Below are positions 48,013-57,251 of a stretch of 64,000 bases of DNA, one piece after another (the stretch's first letter is position 1; each line of letters begins with the position of its first letter). Source of the stretch: Candidatus Vesicomyidisocius sp. Agig_15_S12 (lineage in GTDB: Bacteria; Pseudomonadota; Gammaproteobacteria; PS1; Pseudothioglobaceae); assembly GCA_021730225.1 (NCBI GenBank), contig CP072532.1:641230-705229 (forward strand), in the 5' to 3' direction. Both the position numbers and the translations under genes were made by a program. The notes beneath the pieces were generated by a model that searched no databases, was not told the origin of the DNA, and worked only from the letters and a program-made list of their open reading frames with translations.

Positions 48013-48244
48013 GTACAAAATTATTAGCACAGACAAGATTTGGTTAAGTATTTTTATAGTTTTTGTAACTGTTAACAATCCCAAATATATTATCTCAATA
48101 AGGCTTAATTATCCTCAACATGCTACACCTAATCTTCACTAATATGAGTGAAAAGGATCAAATTCAGCAGATATAGTATTTAAAGAGAAAATGAAATATA
48201 TTTTCACCAATAATAACTCAATCAAATTAAACATAAAAAACTAA
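48013..48244 (+). pseudogene. ftsI: 3' remnant of ftsI (penicillin-binding protein 3)
   Basis: Following the ftsL remnant, one frame from 48047 reads FVTVNNPKYIISIRLNYPQ and then SNSADIVFKEKMKYIF. These match the C-terminal end of PBP3/FtsI (family: FAPxxNPKYVxxVxxxxP, then GGxxAAPVFxxIMxxxL). The preceding roughly 1.6 kb of a complete ftsI, including the transpeptidase active site, is absent. Stops interrupt the remaining part. It runs into the end of dnaG on the opposite strand. Confidence 0.75.
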
Positions 48245-50028
48245 CTTTTAAGTTTGCCTTTTCTTGCTTGTAAACTTTTTGTATATTCTACTTCATTTGT
48301 AATTAATAAAGCACTTTTCTCTTTTTGCCTTTCCTCAATCTTTAGCAAAGCATCCAAAAATTCATCCTTATAATCATAATTTTTCAAAATTCTTTTCTTA
48401 TTATATAAATTAAGTAATTGTTGTTTTTTCTGTGGAAATTGTTCTACCATAGTCTCCAAAGTAATATCTTCTTGTAATAAAACTGAATCAGCTAACTTTT
48501 TCAATATATCTGCATTATTAATTTTTCTCACCCTTAACATTACCATTTTATCAACCATGGAAGGATAATTTAACAATAAACCAATCATTTGATCTATTAA
48601 TGAGTTATTACTTATCAAGGGAGCTGACATTGGTGCTTGATACTTTTCATCACTATCATAAAAATCAGACATAATAGGTGGGGATTCATAATTCTTCGAT
48701 ATGTCAAATGTATTGGATTGGGGGGGCATATCTTGTCGCTCTAATATAGATTCAATTTGTTTAACACTTTGATTAACTTCACCTGCCAAACCTTCTAGCA
48801 ACTGATGCTGGTAAGTTTCATAATTTATTTTTCCAAGTAACATTGATACCCTTTCTAAAAATAAGGTTTTTCCTTCAATCGTGTTAAAATCCACTTCTGT
48901 CTTGATATGACTAAATAAAAATTTACTCAAAAATTGCGCATTCTCAATACGTTTTACAAACGCTTGGCTTGATTCTTTTTTAACCAAAGTATCTGGATCT
49001 TCTTTATCTGGCAAAAATAAAAATTTTATAATTATACCTGCTTTAATTACTGGCAAAGTAATATTTAATGCTCGCCAAGCAGCTTTTTCCCCGGCCTTAT
49101 CGCCATCAAAACAAAAAATAATAGTATTTGTTGTGCGAAATAAAATATTTAAATGCTCTACTGTAGTTACTGTACCTAAAGTAGCAACTACTTGTGATAT
49201 ACCCGCTTGATGAAGAGAGACCACATCCATATAACCTTCTACTACTAAAATATAATCAATTGAACGTGAATATTTACGCATATGATACAAGCCATAAAGT
49301 TCTTTTGATTTTGAAAAAATAGGCGTTTCAGGTGAATTTAAATATTTTGCCTTAAAGTTGTTATTACACAACCGACCACCAAAAGCAATAATATTTCCTT
49401 TATTATTATGAATAGGAAACATAAGACGATCTTTAAAAAGATCATAATATTTTCCTGAACGATATTGGTCATCACCTAACAATCCCATCACTTTTAAATC
49501 AGCAATATCTTGATAATCTTGTTCAAATCCTAATAGTAAATTACTATTAGGTGGGGCAAAACCCAACTCAAAACGCTTGGCAATTTTATCGCTAATCCCT
49601 CTATATTTAACATAACTAACCACCTTATTTTTTGCAAGAGATTGCTTTAATTGCTGAGTATAAAACTGGCCAACTCGTTGCATTAAGTCGAAATAACGAG
49701 TTAATCCTATATCTACCGGTTTAACATTCTTATCATACACTACACTAATACCTGATTCGCTAGCAATGGTCTCTATAGCCTCAACTAGGCCCAAATGATC
49801 AAACTTCATAACAAAGTTAATTACGCCATTACCATCCCCACAACCAAAACATTTATACATTTGTTTCTCAGCTGAGACAATAAATGATGGAGTTTTTTCA
49901 TGATGAAATGGGCAACATGCTTTGTAATCTTTACCAGCCTTTTTGAGTGGAACACGTTGATTAATTATGTCAACAATATCTACACGACTAGGTAGATCAT
50001 CTTTAAAATCTGCATTAATAAATGGCAT
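48241..50028 (-). CDS. dnaG: DNA primase
   Basis: DnaG synthesises RNA primers for replication. The CHC2 zinc finger has Cys39, His42, Cys60 and Cys63 (CPFHHEKTPSF, then YKCFGCG). The TOPRIM domain includes VVEGYMDVVSLHQAGI near 258 and FCFDGDKAGEKAA near 305. A C-terminal DnaB-binding helical domain follows from about 450. The 595 residues are normal. It is divergent from the acyltransferase gene with only 32 bases between starts. Confidence 0.96.
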   Translation of the reverse strand: MPFINADFKDDLPSRVDIVDIINQRVPLKKAGKDYKACCPFHHEKTPSFIVSAEKQMYKCFGCGDGNGVINFVMKFDHLGLVEAIETIASESGISVVYDKNVKPVDIGLTRYFDLMQRVGQFYTQQLKQSLAKNKVVSYVKYRGISDKIAKRFELGFAPPNSNLLLGFEQDYQDIADLKVMGLLGDDQYRSGKYYDLFKDRLMFPIHNNKGNIIAFGGRLCNNNFKAKYLNSPETPIFSKSKELYGLYHMRKYSRSIDYILVVEGYMDVVSLHQAGISQVVATLGTVTTVEHLNILFRTTNTIIFCFDGDKAGEKAAWRALNITLPVIKAGIIIKFLFLPDKEDPDTLVKKESSQAFVKRIENAQFLSKFLFSHIKTEVDFNTIEGKTLFLERVSMLLGKINYETYQHQLLEGLAGEVNQSVKQIESILERQDMPPQSNTFDISKNYESPPIMSDFYDSDEKYQAPMSAPLISNNSLIDQMIGLLLNYPSMVDKMVMLRVRKINNADILKKLADSVLLQEDITLETMVEQFPQKKQQLLNLYNKKRILKNYDYKDEFLDALLKIEERQKEKSALLITNEVEYTKSLQARKGKLKS

Positions 50029-50060
50029 TTTCTATAATCAAAATTTAAAACTATATTTTA

Positions 50061-50957
50061 ATGACAAAGACAAAATTTTTTCATCCTAAATTTATACCAA
50101 CCTGGACTTTAATTGGCTTAATGAAATTAAGTGCTAAATTACCACTCAAAACCCAGTTAACAATAGGTAAAATAATAGGAAGAAATCTATATTCACTTCT
50201 AAGTAGATTTAGAAAAATTGCTTTTATTAATCTCTCAAAATGTTTTCCTGAGAAAAATAAATATCAAGTAAAAAAATTAGTCAAACAACACTTTGAAGCG
50301 CTAGGTATTGGTTTATTTGAAACTGCAAATTGCTTTTATTTAAACGATAAAAAACTCAAGCAATGCTACCATATTAAAAGTGCTGAAATTTTGCAAAACG
50401 CCCTAGATAAACGACAAAATATTATTTTACTCGTAGGACATTTTACGACAATGATGCTTGCTGGTAGAATATTGCTACAAAACTTTGATTTTGCAGATGT
50501 TTACCGTCCACAAAATAATGCTTTATTTAACAATCAAATGCAAAAAATATTCACGAAACATGGTAGCACTATGATTAAAGCAAAAGACACAAAAACTTTA
50601 ATACGAGTCTTAAAATCAGGCTTGCCAATTTGGTACACACATGACCAAGATTTAGGCATTAAAATCAGCATATTTGCACCTTTTTTTAATATACAAACCG
50701 CTACCATAAAAGCCACAGAAAAACTAGCCAGTATTGATAATACAGTTGTTATTCCCCTATCCTTTACTCGTAAACACGCAACTTATACACTAGAGTTTTC
50801 TCCTATCTTGACAAATTATCCTATCACTAATAGTAAACAAAATGCACAATTAACTAATCAAATATTACAACAACAAATTTTAAAAGCACCAGAGCAATAT
50901 TTATGGATTCATAGACGCTTTAAAACCAAGCCAAATAATGAGTCATCTTTTTATTAA
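50061..50957 (+). CDS. LpxL/HtrB-family lipid A acyltransferase, catalytic acid replaced
   Basis: The 298 residues align along the whole length with lauroyl-KDO2-lipid IV(A) acyltransferase. VYRPQNNALFNNQ, the DQDLG loop, FAPFF and the C-terminal APEQYLWIHRRFKTKP are clear. The family's HX4(D/E) catalytic dyad is incomplete: His127 is in GHFTTMMLAGR, but the acid position (E. coli LpxL Glu) is Met132. The gene is otherwise intact. It may be inactive, altered, or use another residue. The membrane anchor at residues 10-30 is weak. Confidence 0.88.
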   Translation: MTKTKFFHPKFIPTWTLIGLMKLSAKLPLKTQLTIGKIIGRNLYSLLSRFRKIAFINLSKCFPEKNKYQVKKLVKQHFEALGIGLFETANCFYLNDKKLKQCYHIKSAEILQNALDKRQNIILLVGHFTTMMLAGRILLQNFDFADVYRPQNNALFNNQMQKIFTKHGSTMIKAKDTKTLIRVLKSGLPIWYTHDQDLGIKISIFAPFFNIQTATIKATEKLASIDNTVVIPLSFTRKHATYTLEFSPILTNYPITNSKQNAQLTNQILQQQILKAPEQYLWIHRRFKTKPNNESSFY

Positions 50958-50973
50958 CTTTTTTTAAAAAGTG

Positions 50974-50979
50974 TATAAT
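50974..50979 (+). promoter_or_regulatory. Candidate -10 box for rpsO
   Basis: TATAAT preceded by GTG, the same context as the candidate porin promoter, lies 30 bases before the rpsO start. A weak -35-like TTATTA is 17 bases upstream, at 50951-50956, overlapping the end of the acyltransferase gene. Confidence 0.45.
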
Positions 50980-51008
50980 TCTTTCTTATTTTTAACTTAA
51001 AAATTATT

Positions 51009-51269
51009 ATGTCGATTAACATCCAAGAAATTATCAAAGAATACCAGAGTAAAATTGGTGATACTGGTTCAACCAATGTACAAGTCGCCTTATTAACAGC
51101 TCGCATTAGACATCTAACTAAACATTTTAAAACTCATAAAAAAGATCATCATTCAAGAAGAGGACTTCTACATTTAGTCTCTCAACGCAAAAAATTACTA
51201 ACTTACCTTAAAGGTAATAACAAAACTGCCTATTCAAAATTAATTTCTCATCTAGGACTTAGGAAATAA
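51009..51269 (+). CDS. rpsO: 30S ribosomal protein S15
   Basis: S15 binds the central domain of 16S rRNA early in 30S assembly. The 86-residue protein has the family blocks [36 protein letters not shown] and the basic C-terminal [25 protein letters not shown] end. In many bacteria pnp follows; here prfB does. It is probably driven by the TATAAT at 50974. Confidence 0.97.
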   Translation: MSINIQEIIKEYQSKIGDTGSTNVQVALLTARIRHLTKHFKTHKKDHHSRRGLLHLVSQRKKLLTYLKGNNKTAYSKLISHLGLRK

Positions 51270-51340
51270 TATAATAATAACTTCAGAATGTAAATCCGCT
51301 AAATTTAAGGATTTTTTATATCTGCTAAAGTAATATCTCC

Positions 51341-52435
51341 ATGGAGTTATCACCAACCTATCAAAGAATTGAAGATTTGAAGAAATGTTCGAGTAATCTA
51401 TCCATACACTTAAATCTAAAAAAGAAACAATATCGCCTAGAAGAAATTTTACTAGAAATGGAAAATCCAAATATCTGGAAAAATCCTAATCAAGCACAAT
51501 CTTTAGGACAAGAAAAATCAAAATTGATATCAATTTGTCAAACCTTTGAACAGGTGAATGCTATTTTAGAAGATGCACAAGAACTACTCAACCTAGCTCA
51601 AACAGAAAATGATACTGAAACGGTAAATGAAATCATTAATGATTTAGATACTGCCCAATCTTCAATTGAAAAACTTGAATTTAAACGTATGTTTAGTGGC
51701 GATTTAGATGCCAACTCTGCCTACTTAGACATTCAATCTGGATCAGGCGGAACAGAAGCCCAAGATTGGGCAGAAATGGTGTTACGTATGTACCTACGAT
51801 GGGGTGAGAAACACAACTTTAAGATTAAACTCACGGAAGTATCAGCAGGAGAAGTTGCTGGGATTAAATCTGCAACTATTCACTTTAAAGGCGAATACGC
51901 ATTTGGCTGGTTACGTACAGAAATTGGTATCCACCGCTTAGTTAGAAAATCTCCTTTTAATGCTAACGGAAAACGGCATACTTCATTTTGTTCCGTATTT
52001 GTCTCCCCTGAAATAGATAATAATATTGACATCGATATCAACCCATCAGATTTACGTATTGACACTTATCGTGCAAGTGGTGCAGGTGGTCAGCACGTTA
52101 ATAAAACTGAATCAGCTGTACGTATTACCCATTTACCCACCAATACCGTGGTACAATGTCAAAATGGACGCTCGCAACATACTAATAAAAACCAAGCTAT
52201 TAAACAATTACAATCTAAACTATATAAATTAGAAATACAAAAACGCAATACTGAAAAACAAAATTTAGAACAGAGCAAGTCTGACATAAGTTGGGGACAT
52301 CAAATTCGCTCTTATATACTGGATCAATCAAGAGTTAAGGATTTACGTACTGGTGTCGAATCTTCCAATACACAAAATATTTTAGAGGGTAATTTAGATC
52401 AATTCATGGAAGCTAGTTTAAAATCTAGATTATAA
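51341..52435 (+). CDS. prfB: Peptide chain release factor 2, no programmed frameshift
   Basis: RF2 releases peptides at UGA and UAA. The GGQ motif ([14 protein letters not shown]) is near 248 and the anticodon-like SPF motif near 202 (KSPFNANG). The 364 residues are complete in one frame. In E. coli codon 26 is a UGA frameshift site after RGYL; here the equivalent region ([17 protein letters not shown]) reads straight through with no stop. RF2 level is therefore not autoregulated by frameshifting in this organism. It follows rpsO by 71 bases. Confidence 0.96.
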   Translation: MELSPTYQRIEDLKKCSSNLSIHLNLKKKQYRLEEILLEMENPNIWKNPNQAQSLGQEKSKLISICQTFEQVNAILEDAQELLNLAQTENDTETVNEIINDLDTAQSSIEKLEFKRMFSGDLDANSAYLDIQSGSGGTEAQDWAEMVLRMYLRWGEKHNFKIKLTEVSAGEVAGIKSATIHFKGEYAFGWLRTEIGIHRLVRKSPFNANGKRHTSFCSVFVSPEIDNNIDIDINPSDLRIDTYRASGAGGQHVNKTESAVRITHLPTNTVVQCQNGRSQHTNKNQAIKQLQSKLYKLEIQKRNTEKQNLEQSKSDISWGHQIRSYILDQSRVKDLRTGVESSNTQNILEGNLDQFMEASLKSRL

Positions 52436-52605
52436 CTTGATTTATTTTTATAACAAGAAAACAATCTTTTCCATTAACCGTTAATCCTGCTTAGTCTCCT
52501 TTAATATGTTAAATCACACTGTGACATGTTAATTATATGTCTATTTGACAATAACATATTTTATATTCTAACATGGGTATTATTAAAAAATAGATAACAA
52601 AAAAG

Positions 52606-52989
52606 ATGAATATAAAATTCAGCCATATTGCCCTAAGATGTAACAATATTAATACTGTTACTATCTTCTTTACAGAAGTTATTGGTTTAGAAAAAGGATT
52701 TAGACCATATTTTACCTTTCCAGGTTATTGGTTATATTCACCAAAAAACAAGCAAGAAGCAATTATTCATATTCTTAGTAAAAAGGCTAAATTATCACTA
52801 AGAACTAACAATTACAATAACTTACTTGATCATATTGCTTTAGTCAGAGATGATTATCCAATTTTCATCAAACGAATTAATAAGTTAGAAATTAATTTTT
52901 ATGAAAAATTTATACCTGATTTAAATACTAAACAAATATTTTTAAAAGGTCCAGAAAATATAACAGTTGAAATTAATTTTATTATCTAA
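52606..52989 (+). CDS. VOC (glyoxalase/bleomycin resistance) superfamily protein
   Basis: The 127-residue protein shows the paired beta-alpha-beta-beta-beta pattern of the vicinal oxygen chelate fold. HIALRCNNINTVTIFFTEVIGL is at the start, LDHIALVRDD near 73 begins the second half, and ITVEINF ends it. Possible metal ligands are His7 and His75 (first positions of the two halves) and Glu124. The substrate is unknown. It stands alone with AT-rich gaps either side. Confidence 0.75.
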   Translation: MNIKFSHIALRCNNINTVTIFFTEVIGLEKGFRPYFTFPGYWLYSPKNKQEAIIHILSKKAKLSLRTNNYNNLLDHIALVRDDYPIFIKRINKLEINFYEKFIPDLNTKQIFLKGPENITVEINFII

Positions 52990-53057
52990 TTCACAAAAGA
53001 GAAAATAAAAATATTACTAGTAACAACTCTTGATACCAAAAAAACAACTAGTTATAT

Positions 53058-53092
53058 AATTTATATCATAATTAATAATTATGATATAAATT
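53058..53092. repeat. Perfect 16-bp inverted repeat with 3-base loop
   Basis: The arms at 53058-53073 and 53077-53092 are exact reverse complements (AATTTATATCATAATT). It lies 69 bases after the VOC gene stop. There is no T-run on the plus strand, so termination is possible but not obvious. Confidence 0.85.
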
Positions 53093-53219
53093 GCTATTAA
53101 TGTTAATATAAATCAATTTTCTGTAAATGCAACAAGATAAAAAAATAACAAGAATATAACCAACAAATGGAAATTGAATTTAAACATAAAAAATAATCTT
53201 TTACTAAAATAGTCAAATT

Positions 53220-53447
53220 AATATAGACAATCTAGAGCCTATATAAACAGTTAAGACTATCTATACTAGTAAAAGCAAATACCTGAATAAATAATTCTAG
53301 CATAACCCAATATACAAAACTATTATCAACAAACAAATAATTTATATCATCTAATAAATTACCTTCTAAAATAACTTTAGATGCATGTATTATTCTAGCT
53401 AACAAAATAACTAAAAACCTATCAATAGGAGGCATAATCTATTCATT
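53220..53447 (-). pseudogene. Possible remnant of an ApeP/FabZ-like dehydratase
   Basis: A minus-strand frame of 67 codons (53232-53435) begins MPPIDRFLVILLARIIHASK and contains VDNSFVYWVMLELFIQVFAF. The order PPxxxLxxxVxxxxxxxxxG...FVxxxxVPxWxxxExxAQxxAA recalls ApeP-type beta-hydroxyacyl-ACP dehydratases. Length is less than half of the family and key polar residues are lost, so if real it is a remnant. A small unrelated gene is the alternative. Confidence 0.35.
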
Positions 53448-53733
53448 CTATTAGCGGACAAACTAAAATAACTTTAGAATTACTGACAAGAGATTAAGAC
53501 TATGTGCAAAGTAATTATATATTTTGTGAAATAATCAACATCAAGATAATGAATTATCAACCATTTTGGCACACACCAATGACCAATAAAAGAACATGAT
53601 ATAATAACCTTAGAGTGAATTAAGCGAAGAATTAGGAATTGTGATAAAGTATTAATAATACTATTTATTCAAAACCTATTAAACTTTAAAAATTTAATAA
53701 ATAAATATAGTCTCTACTACTTAAAGGATAATA
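53448..53733. other. Gene-free AT-rich gap upstream of gorA
   Basis: Only short frames are visible, and no fragment was identified. AAAGGA at 53723-53728 is the ribosome-binding site of gorA. Confidence 0.5.
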
Positions 53734-55068
53734 ATGAATAAAGATTATGATATGATTGTCATTGGTGCAGGTAGTGGTGGTTTATCTGTCATAGAACGTG
53801 CAGCAGAATATGGAAAAAAATGCCTAGTTATTGAAGTAAAAACGATTGGTGGTACCTGTGTTAACACAGGTTGCGTACCTAAAAAAATCATGTGGTTTGC
53901 CGCAAATACTAGAACAATCATTAAAAATTCCAAAGGTTTTGGCTTTGATGTTGAACAGAAAGGATTTTCTTGGAAAAAACTCAAGACAAAACGAGATAAT
54001 TACATCAAAAGTATCACCAATTGGTATAAAGAGCATTTAGAAAAGCTAGGAATTGATTATATTCACGGCTTTGGAAAATTGATTAACAAAAACACAGTAT
54101 CTGTTAATGAAAAACAATACACAGCTCATCATATCGTACTTTCCCCTGGCGGAGAGCCATCTGTACCGCATATTAAAGGTGCTAAATATGGAATTACTTC
54201 TGATGGCTTTTTTACACTAGAAGAATTACCAAAAAAAGTAGCTGTAATCGGTAGTGGTTATATTGGCATTGAACTATCTGGTATGCTAAATTCACTAGGC
54301 AGCAAAGTAGCTATTTTCAGTAGAGCAGATAAATTATTACGGGGTTTTGACCCCATAATTCAAAATGCACTTAATAAAGATTATTTAAACCATGGTATCA
54401 TTATTCATCATAATACTCAAATTAAAAAAATTTCAAAAGATAAAACCATTATTACCAATAAAGGTGAATTTTCTGGATTTGATACTATTATTTGGGCGGT
54501 TGGTAGAAATCCAATAACAAAATATTTAGGTCTAGACAAAGTAGGAGTGAAATACGACCAAAAAGGCTTCATTCTAACAGACAAGTTTCAAGCTACCAAT
54601 ATTGATACTATCTTTGCACTTGGTGATGCCACACCTCAAATACCACTCACGCCCGTAGCAATCGCAGCTGGTAGAAGGCTATCTGACAGACTTTACAACA
54701 ATATGATCAATAGACATCTAGACTATAATAATATTGCCACAGTAGTATTCTCACATCCACCGATTGGTACAATTGGCTTAACTGAAACACAAGCTAATAA
54801 AAAATTTAACAAAGTAAAAATTTATAAATCAGAATTCATTCCAATGGCTGATGTCCTACTTGATCATCAAACCACAACAGTTTTAAAATTAGTTTGTGTT
54901 GGTGATGATGAGAAAATTGTTGGTTGTCATCTAATGGGTCACGGTATTGATGAAATGCTACAAGGATTTGCAGTAGCTATTAAGATGGGTGCAACTAAAA
55001 CTCAATTTGATGATACAATTGCCATTCATCCTACTAGCGCAGAAGAATTAGTCACCATGCGATTATAA
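53734..55068 (+). CDS. gorA: Glutathione-disulfide reductase
   Basis: This flavoprotein reduces oxidised glutathione with NADPH. The FAD site [18 protein letters not shown] is near 10, and the redox disulfide is CVNTGC (Cys42 and Cys47). The NADPH site [14 protein letters not shown] lies near 170, and the C-terminal His-Glu pair is in [10 protein letters not shown]. The 444-residue length and [13 protein letters not shown] fit Gor better than lipoamide dehydrogenase or mercuric reductase. It would support the glutathione-dependent GST, ArsC-type and GloB-like proteins encoded nearby. Confidence 0.92.
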   Translation: MNKDYDMIVIGAGSGGLSVIERAAEYGKKCLVIEVKTIGGTCVNTGCVPKKIMWFAANTRTIIKNSKGFGFDVEQKGFSWKKLKTKRDNYIKSITNWYKEHLEKLGIDYIHGFGKLINKNTVSVNEKQYTAHHIVLSPGGEPSVPHIKGAKYGITSDGFFTLEELPKKVAVIGSGYIGIELSGMLNSLGSKVAIFSRADKLLRGFDPIIQNALNKDYLNHGIIIHHNTQIKKISKDKTIITNKGEFSGFDTIIWAVGRNPITKYLGLDKVGVKYDQKGFILTDKFQATNIDTIFALGDATPQIPLTPVAIAAGRRLSDRLYNNMINRHLDYNNIATVVFSHPPIGTIGLTETQANKKFNKVKIYKSEFIPMADVLLDHQTTTVLKLVCVGDDEKIVGCHLMGHGIDEMLQGFAVAIKMGATKTQFDDTIAIHPTSAEELVTMRL

Positions 55069-55188
55069 AAAATTATATAATTTTGCAAATTTCTCAATAC
55101 TTAATAAAAACATAAAATAAATTATCTTATACAAGGCCTATCATCTAGCAGTAAAATTAAGTGGAAAAATATTTTAGATCCTCAAAGA

Positions 55189-55569
55189 ATGAGCGCATTA
55201 AAGCAAATAAAATTTAACGAAAAAGGTTTAATACCTGCCATTTCTCAAGATTTTAAAACAGGAGAAATTTTAATGTTTGCTTGGATGAATCAGGAATCTT
55301 TAAGGCTAACTATTAAGAAACAACAAGCAGTTTATTATTCTAGATCACGTCAAAAAATTTGGTTTAAAGGCGAAGAATCTGGACACGTACAACATATTAA
55401 AGAAATTTTTACAGATTGTGATAATGACGTTATTCTACTCAAAATTGAACAAATTGGAGGTATTTCTTGCCATACAGGTAGAATATCATGTTTCTTTCAA
55501 CAACTGGATAAAAAAAATTGGAAAATAATCACTAATATGATAAAAAATCCAAAAGATATTTATGGATGA
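55189..55569 (+). CDS. hisI: Phosphoribosyl-AMP cyclohydrolase
   Basis: HisI opens the purine ring of PR-AMP in histidine biosynthesis. The 126-residue protein has MNQESLRLTI, the block YSRSRQKIWFKGEESGH, the metal-binding DCDNDV near 86, and GISCHTGRISCF near 103. It is the stand-alone form rather than the fused HisIE of enterobacteria. It overlaps hisE by 8 bases, and the two enzymes act in consecutive steps. Confidence 0.96.
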   Translation: MSALKQIKFNEKGLIPAISQDFKTGEILMFAWMNQESLRLTIKKQQAVYYSRSRQKIWFKGEESGHVQHIKEIFTDCDNDVILLKIEQIGGISCHTGRISCFFQQLDKKNWKIITNMIKNPKDIYG

Positions 55570-55879
55570 AATACTAATAAAATTAGAGCAAATTTTAGAG
55601 CAAAGAAAGTCTGCTAAATCAGATAAATCTTATGTTTCATCTTTATATAATAAAGGCACAGATGAAATTTTAAAAAAAATTTCTGAAGAATCTACTGAAG
55701 TAATTATGGCAACTAAAGATGGTTCCAATGATAAAATCATTTACGAAATAGCTGATCTTTGGTTTCATACCTTAGTATTATTGTGTTTTAAAAAAATAAA
55801 AGTAGAGCGAATAACAAATGAATTATCCAGACGATTTGGTTTGTCTGGTTTGAAAGAAAAAGCCAATAGAAACAACTAA
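55562..55879 (+). CDS. hisE: Phosphoribosyl-ATP pyrophosphatase
   Basis: HisE hydrolyses PR-ATP to PR-AMP just before the HisI step. The 105-residue alpha-helical protein has the MazG-like metal motif [12 protein letters not shown] near 38 and the block [14 protein letters not shown] near 60. It overlaps hisI and is followed after 17 bases by tatA, so it is probably part of a hisI-hisE-tatABC transcript, an arrangement common in proteobacteria. Confidence 0.95.
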   Translation: MDEILIKLEQILEQRKSAKSDKSYVSSLYNKGTDEILKKISEESTEVIMATKDGSNDKIIYEIADLWFHTLVLLCFKKIKVERITNELSRRFGLSGLKEKANRNN

Positions 55880-55896
55880 ACAATAGGAGAAAAACT

Positions 55897-56106
55897 ATGA
55901 TGCCAGGACCATTTGAATTGATTATCGTTTTAGTAATCGTGCTACTTCTTTTTGGTGGAAAACGATTAAAAGATATTGGCGGTGATTTAGGTAATGCCAT
56001 TAAAGGCTTTAAAAAAGCTATGAAGGAATCAACAGATAGTATTAGTAAAAAAGACGATATTGTTGAAGCTAAAATTATTAAAAAAGAAATAAAACAAGAA
56101 AAATAA
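55897..56106 (+). CDS. tatA: Sec-independent translocase protein TatA
   Basis: TatA forms the pore of the twin-arginine export system. The 69-residue protein has one N-terminal transmembrane helix ([18 protein letters not shown]), the [14 protein letters not shown] hinge, and an amphipathic helix with [11 protein letters not shown]. It has a strong AGGAG ribosome-binding site. tatB and tatC follow directly. Confidence 0.94.
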   Translation: MMPGPFELIIVLVIVLLLFGGKRLKDIGGDLGNAIKGFKKAMKESTDSISKKDDIVEAKIIKKEIKQEK

Positions 56107-56109
56107 AAC

Positions 56110-56391
56110 ATGTTTGATGTTGGCTTTTGGGAATTTTCCTTAATTGGTATTATTACATTAATTATAGTTGGGCCAAAACGAATGCCTGAAATTGCTAAAG
56201 AAGTGGGTACTTATATTGGCAAAGTAAGGCGTTTTATTATCAATATTCAAGATGACATTAATGATGAACTTGAAATAGAAAAACTAAAAAAACACTTGAA
56301 CTCTATGGATAAAAAATCTAATATTTTAGAAGTTCTTGATGATACAAAGAATACTTCAAATGACATTAAAAACAATATTGATCAAAAATAA
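56110..56391 (+). CDS. tatB: Sec-independent translocase protein TatB
   Basis: TatB forms the substrate receptor with TatC. The 93-residue protein begins MFDVGFWEFSLIGIITLIIV with the conserved Glu8, then GPKRMPEIAKEVG, the TatB version of the hinge, followed by a charged helical tail. It is shorter than E. coli TatB, mainly in the tail. The stop overlaps the tatC start by one base. Confidence 0.94.
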   Translation: MFDVGFWEFSLIGIITLIIVGPKRMPEIAKEVGTYIGKVRRFIINIQDDINDELEIEKLKKHLNSMDKKSNILEVLDDTKNTSNDIKNNIDQK

Positions 56392-57188
56392 TGATCAATA
56401 AAGAAATGACTTTTGTTCAACATTTAGTTGAACTTCGCAATATTCTATTACACTCAATTATTGTTGTTTTAGTTATTTTTATGAGTATTTTTCCCTTTGC
56501 TAATGAGGTTTATAGCTTTATTGCAGCGCCCATTATTCACGTTTTACCTCAAGATACTAATATTATTGCTATCGGAATTATATCACCATTTTTAACGCCC
56601 TTAAAAATGTCTCTAATTATATCTGTTTATGTAGCTATGCCCTATCTCTTATACAAAATATGGTCATTTATTGCACCTGCACTTTACAAACACGAAAAGC
56701 AAATGATTTTGCCATTGATTGTATCAACAACTATTTTATTTTATGCAGGATTATTATTTTCTTTTTATATTGTTTTTCCTGTTATATTTGGTTTTCTATC
56801 TAGTATAGGACCCAATATTGTCGACTTTACCCCAGATATTCAATACTATCTAGATTTTGTTCTCAAAGTTTCTTTTGCCTTTGGTGTAGCCTTTGAAGTA
56901 CCAATTGCTACAATTCTTCTTATCATATTTGAAATAACAACAGTTGAAAAATTAAAAAACAACCGTCCTTATATCATTATTGGTGCTTTTATTCTAGGCA
57001 TGTTATTAACACCGCCTGATATCATCTCTCAAACTTTAATTGCCATTCCAATTTGGTTATTATTTGAAGCAGGTCTTATCTTTTCCCCTTTATTTAAACA
57101 AAATAAACAAGAAGTACCTATCAACTATCCTAAAAATTCTAACAAAACCAATTCAAAAGAAGAAAAAGTATCAAATAATGACGATTAA
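56391..57188 (+). CDS. tatC: Sec-independent translocase protein TatC
   Basis: TatC is the six-helix receptor that recognises the twin-arginine signal. The N-terminal FVQHLVELRNILL block, FAFGVAFEVP near 165, and FILGMLLTPPDIISQTLIAIP near 200 are typical. The 265-residue length is normal, with a hydrophilic charged tail. A hexanucleotide repeat begins two bases after its stop codon. No strong terminator is visible after it. Confidence 0.96.
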   Translation: MINKEMTFVQHLVELRNILLHSIIVVLVIFMSIFPFANEVYSFIAAPIIHVLPQDTNIIAIGIISPFLTPLKMSLIISVYVAMPYLLYKIWSFIAPALYKHEKQMILPLIVSTTILFYAGLLFSFYIVFPVIFGFLSSIGPNIVDFTPDIQYYLDFVLKVSFAFGVAFEVPIATILLIIFEITTVEKLKNNRPYIIIGAFILGMLLTPPDIISQTLIAIPIWLLFEAGLIFSPLFKQNKQEVPINYPKNSNKTNSKEEKVSNNDD

Positions 57189-57190
57189 AA

Positions 57191-57238
57191 TAGAAATAGA
57201 AATAGAAATAGAAATAGAAATAGAAATAGAAATAGAAA
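57191..57238. repeat. Hexanucleotide microsatellite (TAGAAA)8
   Basis: Eight perfect copies of TAGAAA follow immediately after the tatC stop, in the 63-base gap between tatC and the converging regulator gene. In the next frame it would encode alternating Glu-Ile. Because the unit is six bases, copy changes would not shift any frame. Confidence 0.97.
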
Positions 57239-57251
57239 AATTAATATAAAT

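Noticed and set aside
55120..55165. Possible tRNA-like sequence ahead of hisI
   Set aside because: It has no closing acceptor stem or T-arm.
55788..56111. Minus-strand hydrophobic frame opposite hisE and tatA
   Set aside because: The hydrophobicity arises from antisense reading of Lys/Asn-rich codons; there is no start signal.
57191..57238. CRISPR-like array
   Set aside because: The unit is only six bases with no spacers, so it is a simple microsatellite.
57040..57249. Frame within tatC ending in a Glu-Ile repeat
   Set aside because: It is an out-of-frame reading of tatC plus the TAGAAA repeat; there is no independent start signal.
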